From NCBI GenBank assembly GCA_029379215.1, contig JAQYWO010000047.1:1-38575 (forward strand): a stretch of DNA of 38,575 bases, in the 5' to 3' direction. Shown here one piece after another: positions 26,666 to 35,225 of the stretch (the stretch's first letter is position 1; every line of letters begins with the position of its first letter). The notes below the pieces were generated by a model. The model did no database searches, had not been told where the DNA came from, and worked only from the letters and a program-made list of their open reading frames with translations. Both the position numbers and the translations under genes were made by a program. The stretch comes from Rhizonema sp. PD37. Its GTDB lineage: Bacteria; Cyanobacteriota; Cyanobacteriia; Cyanobacteriales; Nostocaceae.

Positions 26666-27006
26666 CAACTTTTACAGCACTTTACACAGATGAGGATATG
26701 TCGGCGTTGGTTGCCAGGTTGTTGCGATCGCGTGGTTTAAATGTTACAACTGTTTCTGAACAAGCAACCCTCGGCAAAACAGACAGTGAGCAACTCGAAT
26801 TGGCAACTTTTATTGGCAGATGCATCTTGACTCACAACCGAGTTGACTTTGAGCGGTTGCATCTCCAGTACATGGAAGAGGATAAACAACATTTTGGAAT
26901 CATCGTTGTGCCTCAAAAAAACGCCTATGAAGTCGCACAACGAATTGGTATTTTGCTGAGTGCGCTAACGGCTGAGGAAATTAAGAACCAATTATTATAT
27001 GCCTGA
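26662..27006 (+). CDS. DUF5615 PIN-like toxin
   Basis: A 114-residue protein starting with GTG. Acidic active-site motifs of the PIN-like DUF5615 family are present: LYTDEDMSALVARLLRSRG near the start and CILTHNRVDFERLH in the middle, then FGIIVVPQKNAYEVAQRI. It is full length, unlike the PIN toxin at 9029. It probably cleaves RNA when freed from its DUF433 partner. Confidence 0.85.
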   Translation: MTTFTALYTDEDMSALVARLLRSRGLNVTTVSEQATLGKTDSEQLELATFIGRCILTHNRVDFERLHLQYMEEDKQHFGIIVVPQKNAYEVAQRIGILLSALTAEEIKNQLLYA

Positions 27007-27040
27007 ATTTTTTGCAAAGAGCAATTGTCCAGAATTTGGT

Positions 27041-27203
27041 GATCGCTCATTTGTTGCCACTGTATACTGTATATCGAACTGGTGACACAACGTTTCGTAC
27101 TGCTGCCGTTGGGGAAGTTGCTTGAGGTTAATAAGTTCAAGCTTCATCGCATCCAATTGAGCTAAGGTACAGGCTTCATTTAAGGCAGCTTGCTCTCTTC
27201 CTG
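27041..27203 (-). pseudogene. Decayed partial copy of the pseudouridine synthase gene
   Basis: This stretch is clearly homologous to 25531-25686, inside the coiled-coil-coding part of the pseudouridine synthase gene, in the same orientation. A shared run is GACACAACGTTTCGTACTGC, and the two diverge by scattered changes and a small insertion (TGTATACTG at about 27060-27070). Only about 160 bases remain, so it is a non-functional fragment. It places the DUF433/DUF5615 pair between a gene and its own partial duplicate. Confidence 0.8.
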
Positions 27204-27480
27204 CACCGCTTCGTCATTGGACGCCTCGTGGCTTTAATATCGTTTTTTAGAAACTCTGGTAGCACAACTCCTTACAAGATCTATACAGGTGAACATCAGA
27301 TGCGATCACACAAGAGTAATTGTTCACCTCGATACTTTTGTCTACCTATTTTTCTGGTAAATAGTATGTAAAGCTACAGTCTTAGTAACTCCAAGAGTGC
27401 TAATCTTAACGCCAATCAAAAATAAATAATTGTTCGTAACGACTCCACAAAATTCTCCACTTGTAAGACAGAGGTAAAAA
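27204..27480. other. Intergenic region upstream of the ThiF/HesA-type gene
   Basis: No gene or clear repeat is seen. It must contain the promoter of the following gene, which has an AGAGG ribosome site at 27470-27474. Confidence 0.5.
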
Positions 27481-28233
27481 GTGATCGGCTTAACACCTAC
27501 TGAGTTAGAACGCTATCATCGCCAAATGATGCTCCCAAATTTTGGCGACGCAGCACAGAAACGTCTCAAATCAGCAACTGTTCTGGTGACGGGTGTTGGA
27601 GGATTAGGAGGTACCGCAGCACTATACCTGTTGGTAGCAGGTGTTGGGAGGTTAATCCTGGTTAGATCCGGGGATTTACGACTTGACGATATGAATCGTC
27701 AAATTCTGATGACAGATGATTGGGTAGGCAAGCCACGGGTGTTCAAAGCACAAGAAACTCTCAAAGCGATTAATCCTGATGTTAAAGTGGAAGCAGTTGA
27801 TGAATATATCACTCCTGAGAATGTAAATTCTTTGGTGCAATCAGCCGACATAGCACTTGACTGTGCCCATAACTTTACAGAGCGCAATTTGTTAAATGAG
27901 GCTTGTGTACGGTGGCGTAAGCCAATGGTGGAAGCAGCAATGGATGGAATGGAGGCTTACTTAACCACGATAATTCCGGGTGAGACGCCTTGTTTATCTT
28001 GCCTGTTTCCGGAGAAGCCTGATTGGGATCGGCGCAATTTTGCTGTTTTGGGTGCTGTATCTGGAACACTTGGATGTTTGACAGCAATAGAGGCAATAAA
28101 GGTAATTACAGAGTTTGCTCAACCTCTATTGTCACAACTTCTAACAATAGATCTGACGCGGCTAGAATTTGCCAAACGTCTTTCTCATCGCGTTCCAGAG
28201 TGTCCAGTATGCGGTCATATTAAGTTTAGTTGA
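27481..28233 (+). CDS. ThiF/MoeB/HesA-family adenylyltransferase (E1-like)
   Basis: A 250-residue E1-like enzyme starting with GTG after AGAGG. The nucleotide-binding motif is VLVTGVGGLGGTAALYL, the adenylation Arg lies in LDDMNRQILM, and an aspartate follows in ADIALDCAHNF. Two Cys pairs, CLSC and CPVC, form the usual zinc site. Enzymes of this family activate the C-terminal glycine of a small ubiquitin-like sulfur carrier for thiamine, molybdopterin or metal-cluster synthesis. HesA is a nitrogen-fixation-associated member in heterocystous cyanobacteria, but no nif genes or carrier protein gene are next to this one, so the partner is unknown. Confidence 0.85.
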   Translation: MIGLTPTELERYHRQMMLPNFGDAAQKRLKSATVLVTGVGGLGGTAALYLLVAGVGRLILVRSGDLRLDDMNRQILMTDDWVGKPRVFKAQETLKAINPDVKVEAVDEYITPENVNSLVQSADIALDCAHNFTERNLLNEACVRWRKPMVEAAMDGMEAYLTTIIPGETPCLSCLFPEKPDWDRRNFAVLGAVSGTLGCLTAIEAIKVITEFAQPLLSQLLTIDLTRLEFAKRLSHRVPECPVCGHIKFS

Positions 28234-28843
28234 AGACTGCTCATCTCAAAAATAGACCGTTACATCTTCAATACATTCATCTGCAAGATAACATAGAGCT
28301 TTGAAACGCAGAGCAACGACTTCCAAGGTAGACAGGATTTAATTTACACATTGGTGGAATGAGAAAGAGCTTGCGATTGCATACCTTGATGTCCCGCTCA
28401 AAAGGACATTACGATGGGATGAGCTTGCAAAGAAAACGAGCAAATTTAGCGTTGTGAATTTTTATCGATGACAACCACAGGCGGAGGGGGGCGAGTAGGT
28501 TGTTGCGTGACTGAATTTGATTCAAGTTTATCATGATTAATCACCTAATAATTCTAGATTTCAAAATTAGCGTTATTTATCTTCTGCATTTTTTAGCTAT
28601 GATAAGTGACTATTTATACACGCTTGGCTGCCTATTTCAAGTAGATACAGCACATTGCAAGTAAACGAAGTACAACACTCTCGAGCTAAAAGCCAGACTC
28701 TAAGCCCTTTTTACTTCTGACTCCTGACGAATGTATTCTGCTGTATAATATTGTTTCGCTAATACTAAAGTTTTGTGACTACTGGCAAACCCTACACTTC
28801 AAAAAATTTTAATTTCCACCTAAAAATATCGGGAGAGCGGGAG
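28234..28843. other. Long non-coding stretch with a possible gene fragment
   Basis: No gene with a start codon can be supported. At 28343-28471 an open stretch of 42 codons on the plus strand (containing WWNEKELAIAYLDVPLKR and ending in TGA) has no start and no family that I recognise; it may be a relic. A frame at 28775-28984 starting with GTG overlaps the hairpins described next and is not convincing. Confidence 0.35.
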
Positions 28844-28895
28844 CCACGTCTTTTTAAAGCGTGGAGGAAGCTCGACTCGGGCGGTTTTAACCGCC
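28844..28895 (+). mobile_element. Double hairpin resembling an IS200/IS605 right end
   Basis: Two hairpins lie 15 bases apart: CCACG-CTTT/AAAGCGTGG (28844-28864, one bulged T) and GGCGGTT-TT-AACCGCC (28880-28895). A short hairpin followed by AGGAAG and a GC-rich palindrome is reminiscent of the right end of IS200/IS605 elements and their TnpB guide RNA scaffolds. No TnpA or TnpB gene is present, so at most this is an orphan end or relic. The resemblance is from memory and unverified. Confidence 0.3.
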
Positions 28896-29028
28896 GTGTA
28901 CTATTGGTATCTATAGCCATCACTCCGGTGTATCTGTTGACAATACTTATAGTTAACATCAAACTTCTTTTTGTCGTGACTTAAGCTAAAAGAGCCACTA
29001 GATCTTGTTGCGACCCTGATGGGCACCC

Positions 29029-29048
29029 CTCTCCCAATATTGGGAGAG
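29029..29048. repeat. Perfect 20-base palindrome
   Basis: CTCTCCCAAT followed by its exact complement ATTGGGAGAG, set in a C-rich/G-rich context (ACCCCT before, GTGGAAGGGGGAGAGGG after). It may be part of a small dispersed repeat or form a hairpin; there is no gene close by on either side within 130 bases. Confidence 0.5.
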
Positions 29049-29180
29049 TGGAAGGGGGAGAGGGCGAGAGTGTATGGGATTTGATTGAGAACGGCTATAT
29101 TTTTTGAAGATGTAAGTGATTCAAATGAAAACCGTTATAGTTCACATTTATGCTACTTTCCCATCACTGATCATCAGTTA

Positions 29181-29522
29181 TCAGCTTGTCTCTGGCAGAG
29201 TTTCGTCAATCGAAGCCTTGAGCTTTTTAGCTTTGCGCCGTTTCGTCAAGCTAAATACTCGATCTGCATCTGGCGGATTAATGGGTTGGGGTGAATAATC
29301 TAGCAAGTCTCCCGGCGTAATCGGCTTCTCCAAGTCTTCTGCTAGCTCATTCAGAGCATTGCATAACAGATTCAATGCCACTCCATCCAACCGTGGCATC
29401 GTCTTTGCTCTTCTAAGGCTAGACATCGAGTTGGTGCTGATATCTAACTTCTTCGCTAGATCTACACCTTTGACATTATACCTAGCCATCACTTCTTTTA
29501 GTCTCCACCTAATCAAAGTCAT
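29181..29522 (-). CDS. XRE-family transcriptional regulator
   Basis: A 113-residue Cro/CI-type regulator from the ATG at 29522 (in-frame ATG at 29528 and GTG at 29546 are alternatives). The HTH is MTLIRWRLKEVMARYNVKG, then VDLAKKLDISTNSMSSLRRA, followed by LNLLCNALNELAEDLEKPITPGDLLDY, the usual second helix pair. The tail is Lys-rich. It is divergent from the 386-residue gene, and the 260 bases between them contain duplicated short repeats that could be its operators. Confidence 0.8.
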   Translation of the reverse strand: MTLIRWRLKEVMARYNVKGVDLAKKLDISTNSMSSLRRAKTMPRLDGVALNLLCNALNELAEDLEKPITPGDLLDYSPQPINPPDADRVFSLTKRRKAKKLKASIDETLPETS

Positions 29523-29680
29523 AAGCATATAAATCAACACTTTCACTCTACTTGTACAGATAACAAAGCATAAATCGCCTTTTGTCTTTTATTTAATTTA
29601 TAGTTAAATTTAATGAATAATAAATACAAAAATGCATAAATAAAAGCCTAACTTGTAATATAATTTTAATTAAAGAGAAA

Positions 29681-29755
29681 GCGATCGCCCATTCGGCCAA
29701 GAATTCGTGCGATCGCCCTTAGTAAATACCCCAATACTGGGAAAACCAATACTGG
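29681..29755. promoter_or_regulatory. Paired direct repeats between the XRE gene and the 386-residue gene
   Basis: Two kinds of exact duplication lie side by side: GCGATCGCCC at 29681-29690 and 29709-29718 (28 bases apart), and CCAATACTGG at 29731-29740 and 29746-29755 (15 bases apart). The second pair sits 28 bases before the downstream start codon, a good place for a repressor. The first pair contains HIP1 octamers, which are common genome-wide and may be incidental. Confidence 0.45.
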
Positions 29756-29783
29756 AGACCTAATTTATATAAACTTAATTTCT

Positions 29784-30944
29784 ATGATGACACAAATTCA
29801 AGCAATTGGGAATGACACTCAGGCAATCGCCCAAGCCAATTTCGACAGATACACACAAAGGCCTGGTGATGTAGTAGCAGCGTTGGATAATTTAACAGCC
29901 CTCTGCTCTGCCACTCAAGATATTTTGCATTACTCCTTTTTCCTAGCCAACCAGAAGAAGCGCTCCAAAACCGAGTATAAACAATTGTTGCACAACCTCG
30001 GTTGGAAAGGTGAAGAGAAACGGTACCTGAAAGTGGCAGCAGCGTTTGACAACTTCTCCCCCTCTGAGCTAGCTAATGTAGAGCCTGGAACCATCTTTCG
30101 GTTGGCAAATAACTCCAAGAAGTACCAAAGAGTGATCGATTCTTTACCGGCTCTACCACAAATCACTCAAGCAGCAGTACGAGATCTCATCGAACAGCAA
30201 CGTCAGCATCGCTCACCACAATCTGAAAATCCCAGTATTTGGCGGCGGATACTCAACGGTGGACGCTACTGCCAAATCCCACCTATCCACGAGGCTGATG
30301 ATCTGACGGGAAAAACATTGCAGCAGATGATGGATTCGGAGGGATTGAGCGCACAACATATTGTAGCAGAGGCGATCGCACTACGGCAGGCATTCATTGA
30401 AGGACGATTGGTACCTGTAGAGTCAGCAACTGCGGTGCCGTCTGAAGTCCCAATAGAAGAGTCGCCAGATCCTCAATATGAAGATTTATTAATTGAGCCA
30501 AAGGATGTAGCGATGCCTAACGGCAAGCCCAACGAGAAAGTCGTCGCCTCTGTCGTCGGCAAACCCTTGTGCAGCGCTCCCTTATCGCAGAACTTCTACG
30601 TGTTGACTGATGCGGAAGTAAAATCAGTCTTTGTAGAGGAATTGGAGTCACCGGAGCAAATTGAGAATGGCAGTGCTGATAGCATGACTAATGAACCAGA
30701 ACCAAAATTAGACGCTGATACAGTTAAATATGGTGATGACGCCCCTAAAGAAATCAAAAAACTATCAGAAGCTAAAAAAGTTGGGATAATTGTTGATTTC
30801 AAGGAAGTTTCTACTGATATATATCATGCGAGGCCGCATGGTAGTCTGTTTGGGAAAGTGATGAGAAAGTTAAGCTCATATCATGTCTGGTTGATCACTG
30901 GTAATAATGTTTGTAGTTGCGCTTTAGCGCTCAATTACGATTAA
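29784..30944 (+). CDS. Hypothetical protein, 386 residues, divergent from XRE gene
   Basis: I do not recognise this family with confidence. The N-terminal 200 residues are helical and ordered, with RPGDVVAALDNLTALCSATQ, LLHNLGWKGEEKRYLKVAAAF and PQITQAAVRDLIEQQRQHRS. The WRRILNGGRYCQIPPIHEADD stretch (quoted in part as NGGRYCQIPPI) is followed by an acidic, low-complexity linker (about 210-330). It is soluble, with no signal or membrane segment. An MMTQ start gives two possible ATGs. The last codons run into a large hairpin (30917-30960), so the original C-terminus may have been replaced. Its neighbour suggests an XRE-controlled accessory gene. Confidence 0.6.
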   Translation: MMTQIQAIGNDTQAIAQANFDRYTQRPGDVVAALDNLTALCSATQDILHYSFFLANQKKRSKTEYKQLLHNLGWKGEEKRYLKVAAAFDNFSPSELANVEPGTIFRLANNSKKYQRVIDSLPALPQITQAAVRDLIEQQRQHRSPQSENPSIWRRILNGGRYCQIPPIHEADDLTGKTLQQMMDSEGLSAQHIVAEAIALRQAFIEGRLVPVESATAVPSEVPIEESPDPQYEDLLIEPKDVAMPNGKPNEKVVASVVGKPLCSAPLSQNFYVLTDAEVKSVFVEELESPEQIENGSADSMTNEPEPKLDADTVKYGDDAPKEIKKLSEAKKVGIIVDFKEVSTDIYHARPHGSLFGKVMRKLSSYHVWLITGNNVCSCALALNYD

Positions 30945-30960
30945 GAGCGCTAAAACGCAA
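30917..30960. repeat. 16-bp stem hairpin across the stop of the 386-residue gene
   Basis: TTGCGCTTTAGCGCTC at 30917-30932 pairs with GAGCGCTAAAACGCAA at 30945-30960 with one wobble and a 12-base loop. The TAA stop (30942-30944) lies in the loop. This GCGCTTTAGCGC type of repeat is common between cyanobacterial genes and may act as terminator; here it encodes the last residues of the protein. Confidence 0.6.
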
Positions 30961-31098
30961 TTGCGAGCCTGGGAGATACTGCATGTGACTCAACGGAGAA
31001 ACGTGATAAATTATCTTCACTCTCACTCTCACTCTCGTTATCTCATATCCGGTTGATTAGTCAAAATTCCCGTCTGTACTTTATCCTCGCTGCTTCAT

Positions 31099-34000
31099 TT
31101 AGTTTGCTGGGAGCAAATCAGTAATAACCTTTACCAGATCCTCTGGCTCAACTGGTTTGGTGATATGTCTTTGACAACCAGCAGTGATCGCTTGTTGTTG
31201 ATTGATTTCTCCGGCATAGGCAGTCAAAGCTATAGCCACAACGGCTCTGCCTTGAAAGCTTGTCATTGCTCGGATTTGTTGCATCAGCATATAGCCGTCC
31301 ATCTCAGGCATTCCAATGTCGCTGATCAACACATCAAAGTTTGTTTGCTTAAAAGTTTGCAAAGCGGATCTTGCATTCGATGTTGACGTAATGATCGCAC
31401 CACTTTCCTCTAATACAAAAGCAATCAAATCTCGTGAGTCTTCCTCGTCATCGACTAGCAAAACTCGCAAATCTGCAAGGGGGAGTGATGAGGAACTGCC
31501 GATGAGGGATGAACAGGTAGATTCATCCAAACGCTTTTCGTCTTCATCCTGGAAAAGCGGTAGTTTGACTGTGAATGTAGCCCCCTGTCCCACTCCAAGG
31601 CTATCTGCGTCAACGGTTCCCCCATGCAATTCTACCAAGTGACGAACGATCGCCAACCCTAATCCTAATCCCCCAAATGTTCGAGTTGTCGTGCTATCAG
31701 CTTGACGGAAGTATTCAAACACATGGGGAAGGAAGTCTGGACTAATACCTTTGCCAGTATCCCTAACTTGAATCTGAGCTTGCTCCCCCATGCGGTTGAG
31801 TTTAATTTGCACGCTTCCTCCATCTGGTGTAAACTTAACAGCGTTAGAAAGTAAATTCCAGATGACTTGCTGTAAGCGAGCAGAATCTCCAAGGATTTGC
31901 CCTACGTCTTTTTCAAAAATCTCAACTCGAATCGATTTAGCTTGAGCCGCTAACTGCACGGTTTCCATCGCCGAAGAGATGATTGATGCCAGGTTAACTC
32001 GAACCATGTTGAAACTAAGTTTGCCACGCAAAATGCGAGACACATCTAACAAATCCTCAATCAGTTGTACCTGTAGCTTGGCGTTGCGTTCGATTATTTC
32101 TATAGCAGCAGCCGTTTTTGCGGCATCTAATTTACCCTTGCGAAGTAAAGTAGACCACCCTAAGATTGGATTAAGGGGCGATCGCAACTCATGAGATAGC
32201 ACAGCCAAAAATTCATCTTTAATTTGATTTGCGCGTTCGGCAGCTTCCCGTGCGGTTTGTTCTCGCTGCAGGATTTGTTCTCGTTCAATTTCAATCTGCT
32301 TGCGCGAGCTGATATCTTTGAAGAGGACGCCGACTTTCCTACTCTCAGCTTTTCCAATACGGCAGGCATAAACTTCGTACCAACGGTTCAGTGCTTCGGC
32401 AAGATTCTCAAAACGAGCAGGTTCACCTGTTAAGGCAATTTTGCCATAAATTTCAAACCAATGCTTGTCATGTGTGGGAGCGAGTTGAAGTATCCTTTTG
32501 CCTTCTACTTGTACGAGTCCTGTTTGTTTCTCGAATGCCGGATTGGTTTGCAAAAAGCGGTAATCAATCGGCGTATTGTTTTCATCAAATAGCATTTCGA
32601 TGATGCAGAAGCCATCATCAATGGATTCAAACAGCGTTCGATAGTCTTCCTCCGAACGGTGTAAGGCTTCTGATGCCTGTTTGAGATCGGTAATATCGAT
32701 GAGTGCGCCAGGAAAAGAAATGGGGTTACCTGCCGGATCATACTCGACTCGCCCGCAGGCCGACAGCCATCGCTCCTCGCCACTGGCAGTCCGAACGCGG
32801 TATTGTGCTGCATACCTCTCACCCGATTTTATTGCTTGATTAATTGCGGCTGAAACCCTAAAGCGATCTTCTTCGTGGATGGCATTAATAAACAGATCGA
32901 TTGGTAACCCTTTTGTAGTTGCTTGAAGGGGGTTTACGGCAAACAAGTGAGCAAACGCATCATTGACAATGACGCGATCAGTGTTAATCTTCCAACGCCA
33001 GGTATAAACTGCACCTGCCACCAAAGCGGACTCCAATTGCACGTGCGCTTCTCGCAAAGCAATTTCCGCTTGCTGACGTTCGGCTTCAATTTGCTTTGCT
33101 GCGGTAATGTCCCGTGAGATGGATAAAAGTTGGACAACTTGTCCTGATGCATCCTGAATCGGCGTGACAATTACATCCCACCATTTCGGCTTCCCCTTTA
33201 CAGTCGGACAATAGCCTTGAAATCGCCCAAGATCGCCCATTCTAGCAGCTGCGATCGCGGCTTGAGCCTGTTCATAGTTTTCCCCCTGCCAGAAATTAGT
33301 CCAGTCGCTGTTAAGAATTAATGCCAGATCGTCAACTTCCAAAAGATGTTGCCCCCCTGTATTCAGGTAGAGGATCTTTGCGTCTAGTGCTAAGACTTTG
33401 ATGCAGTCATTGCTGCTGTGTAGAATGCGTTGCTTTAACTCTTCGCTTTCTCGCAGGGCTTCTTCGATTTGTTTGCGCTCAGTGATTTCAATCAGACAAC
33501 CGTCCCAAACATTTTCGCCTGCGGTTCGTAACACACGTGCTCTGCCTTGAATCCACTTGAGTTTACCACTAGGGGTAATAATTCTGCCTTGCCAGTCCCA
33601 AGTGGCATTCTCAACGGCTGTAGCAAAAGATGCTTGAAATGTATAGCGATCTTCGGGATGAATCTGGTTCCAAATTCTACCTGCGTCCTGTAATGCCGCT
33701 GATGGCTCTACTTCAAACAAATCACGGCAACCAGAATTGACAAAGGTAAAGTTATCTGAACCATCGGCAAGAGAAATATAGCGATACACCATCCCTGGTA
33801 TATTTGCTAGCAGACTCTGAATTTGGGCTTGGCTCTCCTGTAGAGCTTGTTGAGCATCAACAGCCGTTTGACGGGCACGACTGTTTTGTAAAGCTGCGGC
33901 AGTCATATTTGCCAAACTCGTCATGATCCGCACATCTTCGCTATCAAACTGCCGTTGCTCATCGTGAGAAACGATCCAAATCGTGCCTAGCGGTTGCTCA

Positions 34001-34440
34001 TCAATGACTAAAGGAATAACTAAGCTCTCAACAATCGTGGGTTTTGCCTGTTTGCAGTAAGTAAAATACCGTTCGGGGTACAAATAAAGTTGTGGCGCTC
34101 GGCGTTCTAGGCACTCTCCACAAGGGCTAAAATTCCTTAATATTGTCGCCTGCTCAAATTGCGCCAACTCTCCAGCCATTGCTACCCAACGAAAAATTTC
34201 CTCTCCACCAGAGGAAACTTCTAGTAAGCTGACGCCAGCAGTTCCCGCTTGACAGAGATCCCTTGCAACACCAACAAGGGTTTTGAGCATAGTTTCTGGT
34301 GATTTTGCTAATTGCCGAGCCAGAGTATGCAGTGCTTGATTCTCGGCTTGCAAGTTGAGTGTTTTGGGCGAGCGACGAGATAGTTCTGAGGTAATTAGAA
34401 CGTCTTCTAGATTAATTTGCTTTCGCTCATCACCGATCAT
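31099..34440 (-). CDS. Hybrid sensor histidine kinase: GAF, four PAS, kinase, receiver
   Basis: A 1113-residue cytoplasmic hybrid kinase without membrane segments. In order: GAF (about 45-200, with FSPCGECLERRAPQLYLYPE), four PAS/PAC units (about 208-330, 335-460, 465-590, 595-720), HisKA with phospho-acceptor FLAVLSHELRSPLNPILGW (about 745), HATPase with NLLSNAVKFTPDGG and DTGKGISPDFLPHVFE, and a C-terminal receiver (about 990-1110) with VLLVDDEEDS, the phospho-Asp in LISDIGMPEMDG and the Lys in ITKPVEPEDL. The start at 34440 is chosen because its ATG overlaps the stop of the HTH gene (ATGA); a TTG six bases earlier is also in frame. The input signal cannot be read from sequence. Confidence 0.92.
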   Translation of the reverse strand: MIGDERKQINLEDVLITSELSRRSPKTLNLQAENQALHTLARQLAKSPETMLKTLVGVARDLCQAGTAGVSLLEVSSGGEEIFRWVAMAGELAQFEQATILRNFSPCGECLERRAPQLYLYPERYFTYCKQAKPTIVESLVIPLVIDEQPLGTIWIVSHDEQRQFDSEDVRIMTSLANMTAAALQNSRARQTAVDAQQALQESQAQIQSLLANIPGMVYRYISLADGSDNFTFVNSGCRDLFEVEPSAALQDAGRIWNQIHPEDRYTFQASFATAVENATWDWQGRIITPSGKLKWIQGRARVLRTAGENVWDGCLIEITERKQIEEALRESEELKQRILHSSNDCIKVLALDAKILYLNTGGQHLLEVDDLALILNSDWTNFWQGENYEQAQAAIAAARMGDLGRFQGYCPTVKGKPKWWDVIVTPIQDASGQVVQLLSISRDITAAKQIEAERQQAEIALREAHVQLESALVAGAVYTWRWKINTDRVIVNDAFAHLFAVNPLQATTKGLPIDLFINAIHEEDRFRVSAAINQAIKSGERYAAQYRVRTASGEERWLSACGRVEYDPAGNPISFPGALIDITDLKQASEALHRSEEDYRTLFESIDDGFCIIEMLFDENNTPIDYRFLQTNPAFEKQTGLVQVEGKRILQLAPTHDKHWFEIYGKIALTGEPARFENLAEALNRWYEVYACRIGKAESRKVGVLFKDISSRKQIEIEREQILQREQTAREAAERANQIKDEFLAVLSHELRSPLNPILGWSTLLRKGKLDAAKTAAAIEIIERNAKLQVQLIEDLLDVSRILRGKLSFNMVRVNLASIISSAMETVQLAAQAKSIRVEIFEKDVGQILGDSARLQQVIWNLLSNAVKFTPDGGSVQIKLNRMGEQAQIQVRDTGKGISPDFLPHVFEYFRQADSTTTRTFGGLGLGLAIVRHLVELHGGTVDADSLGVGQGATFTVKLPLFQDEDEKRLDESTCSSLIGSSSSLPLADLRVLLVDDEEDSRDLIAFVLEESGAIITSTSNARSALQTFKQTNFDVLISDIGMPEMDGYMLMQQIRAMTSFQGRAVVAIALTAYAGEINQQQAITAGCQRHITKPVEPEDLVKVITDLLPAN

Positions 34441-34685
34441 CGCCAAGCTCCATCTCTGGGAAATACTGATTCAAGAATACTTTTCCTGGTACACCCATTA
34501 TACTCTCGTTGGTTTTTCATCAATTTAAGTGTCATTGAGGACGGCGTACTATGTCCGTTCTTCCAACGATTCACGGTTTTGAATGAAACGCCTAAGACAG
34601 AAGCAGACCGTTCTCGAGAAAAATTGCACTGTTGCCGCAGTTCACGGACTAAATCTGGAGTTGAGCTTGGCGTTGTAGTTGGCAT
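34437..34685 (-). CDS. Small XRE-type DNA-binding protein preceding the kinase
   Basis: An 82-residue protein with a helix-turn-helix at about residues 11-50: DLVRELRQQCNFSRERSASVL and GVSFKTVNRWKNGHSTPSS, the latter a typical XRE recognition helix. The C-terminal 30 residues are not familiar. Its stop overlaps the hybrid kinase start by four bases, so both come from one mRNA and are likely translationally coupled. A plausible reading is a kinase plus DNA-binding partner pair, with an inverted repeat just upstream as possible operator. Confidence 0.75.
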   Translation of the reverse strand: MPTTTPSSTPDLVRELRQQCNFSRERSASVLGVSFKTVNRWKNGHSTPSSMTLKLMKNQREYNGCTRKSILESVFPRDGAWR

Positions 34686-34719
34686 TGTTATTTTTTATGC
34701 CTTTTCACTCTTAATTATA

Positions 34720-34743
34720 GGACAAAAGGGATAATACTTGTCC
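34720..34743. promoter_or_regulatory. Inverted repeat upstream of the HTH-kinase operon
   Basis: GGACAA at 34720-34725 and TTGTCC at 34738-34743 form a 6-12-6 inverted repeat 34 bases upstream of the HTH gene start. Its position suits autoregulation by the HTH protein. Arm length is short, so confidence is limited. Confidence 0.35.
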
Positions 34744-35135
34744 GCCCTCTTAAAGAAAAATATCGTACCTACCAACTTATATGCCCTTTATGCAGTGCAA
34801 ATGGGTAGTTATTTCTCAGGAATTTACGTATCCCAACTTAAAATTCGTAAATTTACTGATACTTTAAGTAGTTAAAGTTATTTTTCTTTAAATTTTCTAC
34901 TGTTTAATTGCACATTTGCCATTGAACAATAGGAACTTTCAAAAAATAGCAGACCCACAAATTACGAATGACATTCATTGTATAGTGTTAGGAGTTAGCA
35001 TTTTTGCCACTTACGGTAGTCGTTGTCAACTTATTATTGACTTCAGCTATAGTCAATGTTGACTCTCAGACCAACCCTCATGTAATGTACACGTATCCAT
35101 GTTGGAGCAAAAAAACAAAAATAGGAAAAGAAGCG
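34744..35135. other. AT-rich intergenic region
   Basis: No gene is visible in this stretch. It holds the divergent promoters of the HTH-kinase operon and of the JmjC-like gene. Confidence 0.5.
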
Positions 35136-35183
35136 ATGATACATCGATTGACTAAATCAACCCAAAAACCTTTCCATTGCTAA
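35136..35183 (+). other. Possible 15-residue peptide before the JmjC-like gene
   Basis: An ATG at 35136 preceded by AGGAAAAGAAG opens a 15-codon frame that ends Phe-His-Cys, 42 bases before the oxygenase start. It is noted because short peptides next to Fe(II) oxygenases can be substrates, but the length and lack of any recognised leader make chance the likelier explanation. Confidence 0.12.
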
Positions 35184-35225
35184 ACTTGAGCTTAATTGTT
35201 AGCCGTATTGATAAAAAATAGTCAT

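Noticed and set aside
28775..28984. 69-residue frame starting with GTG
   Set aside because: It spans the two hairpins and its only hydrophobic stretch lies downstream of them; no ribosome site.
29281..29546. Use of the upstream GTG (29546) as start of the XRE regulator
   Set aside because: The extra residues are hydrophobic and outside the HTH domain; the ATG at 29522 gives the normal family start, although this is not certain.
31000..31045. CACTCT short tandem run near 31017-31035
   Set aside because: Only three to four copies of a six-base unit, with no structural or regulatory context.
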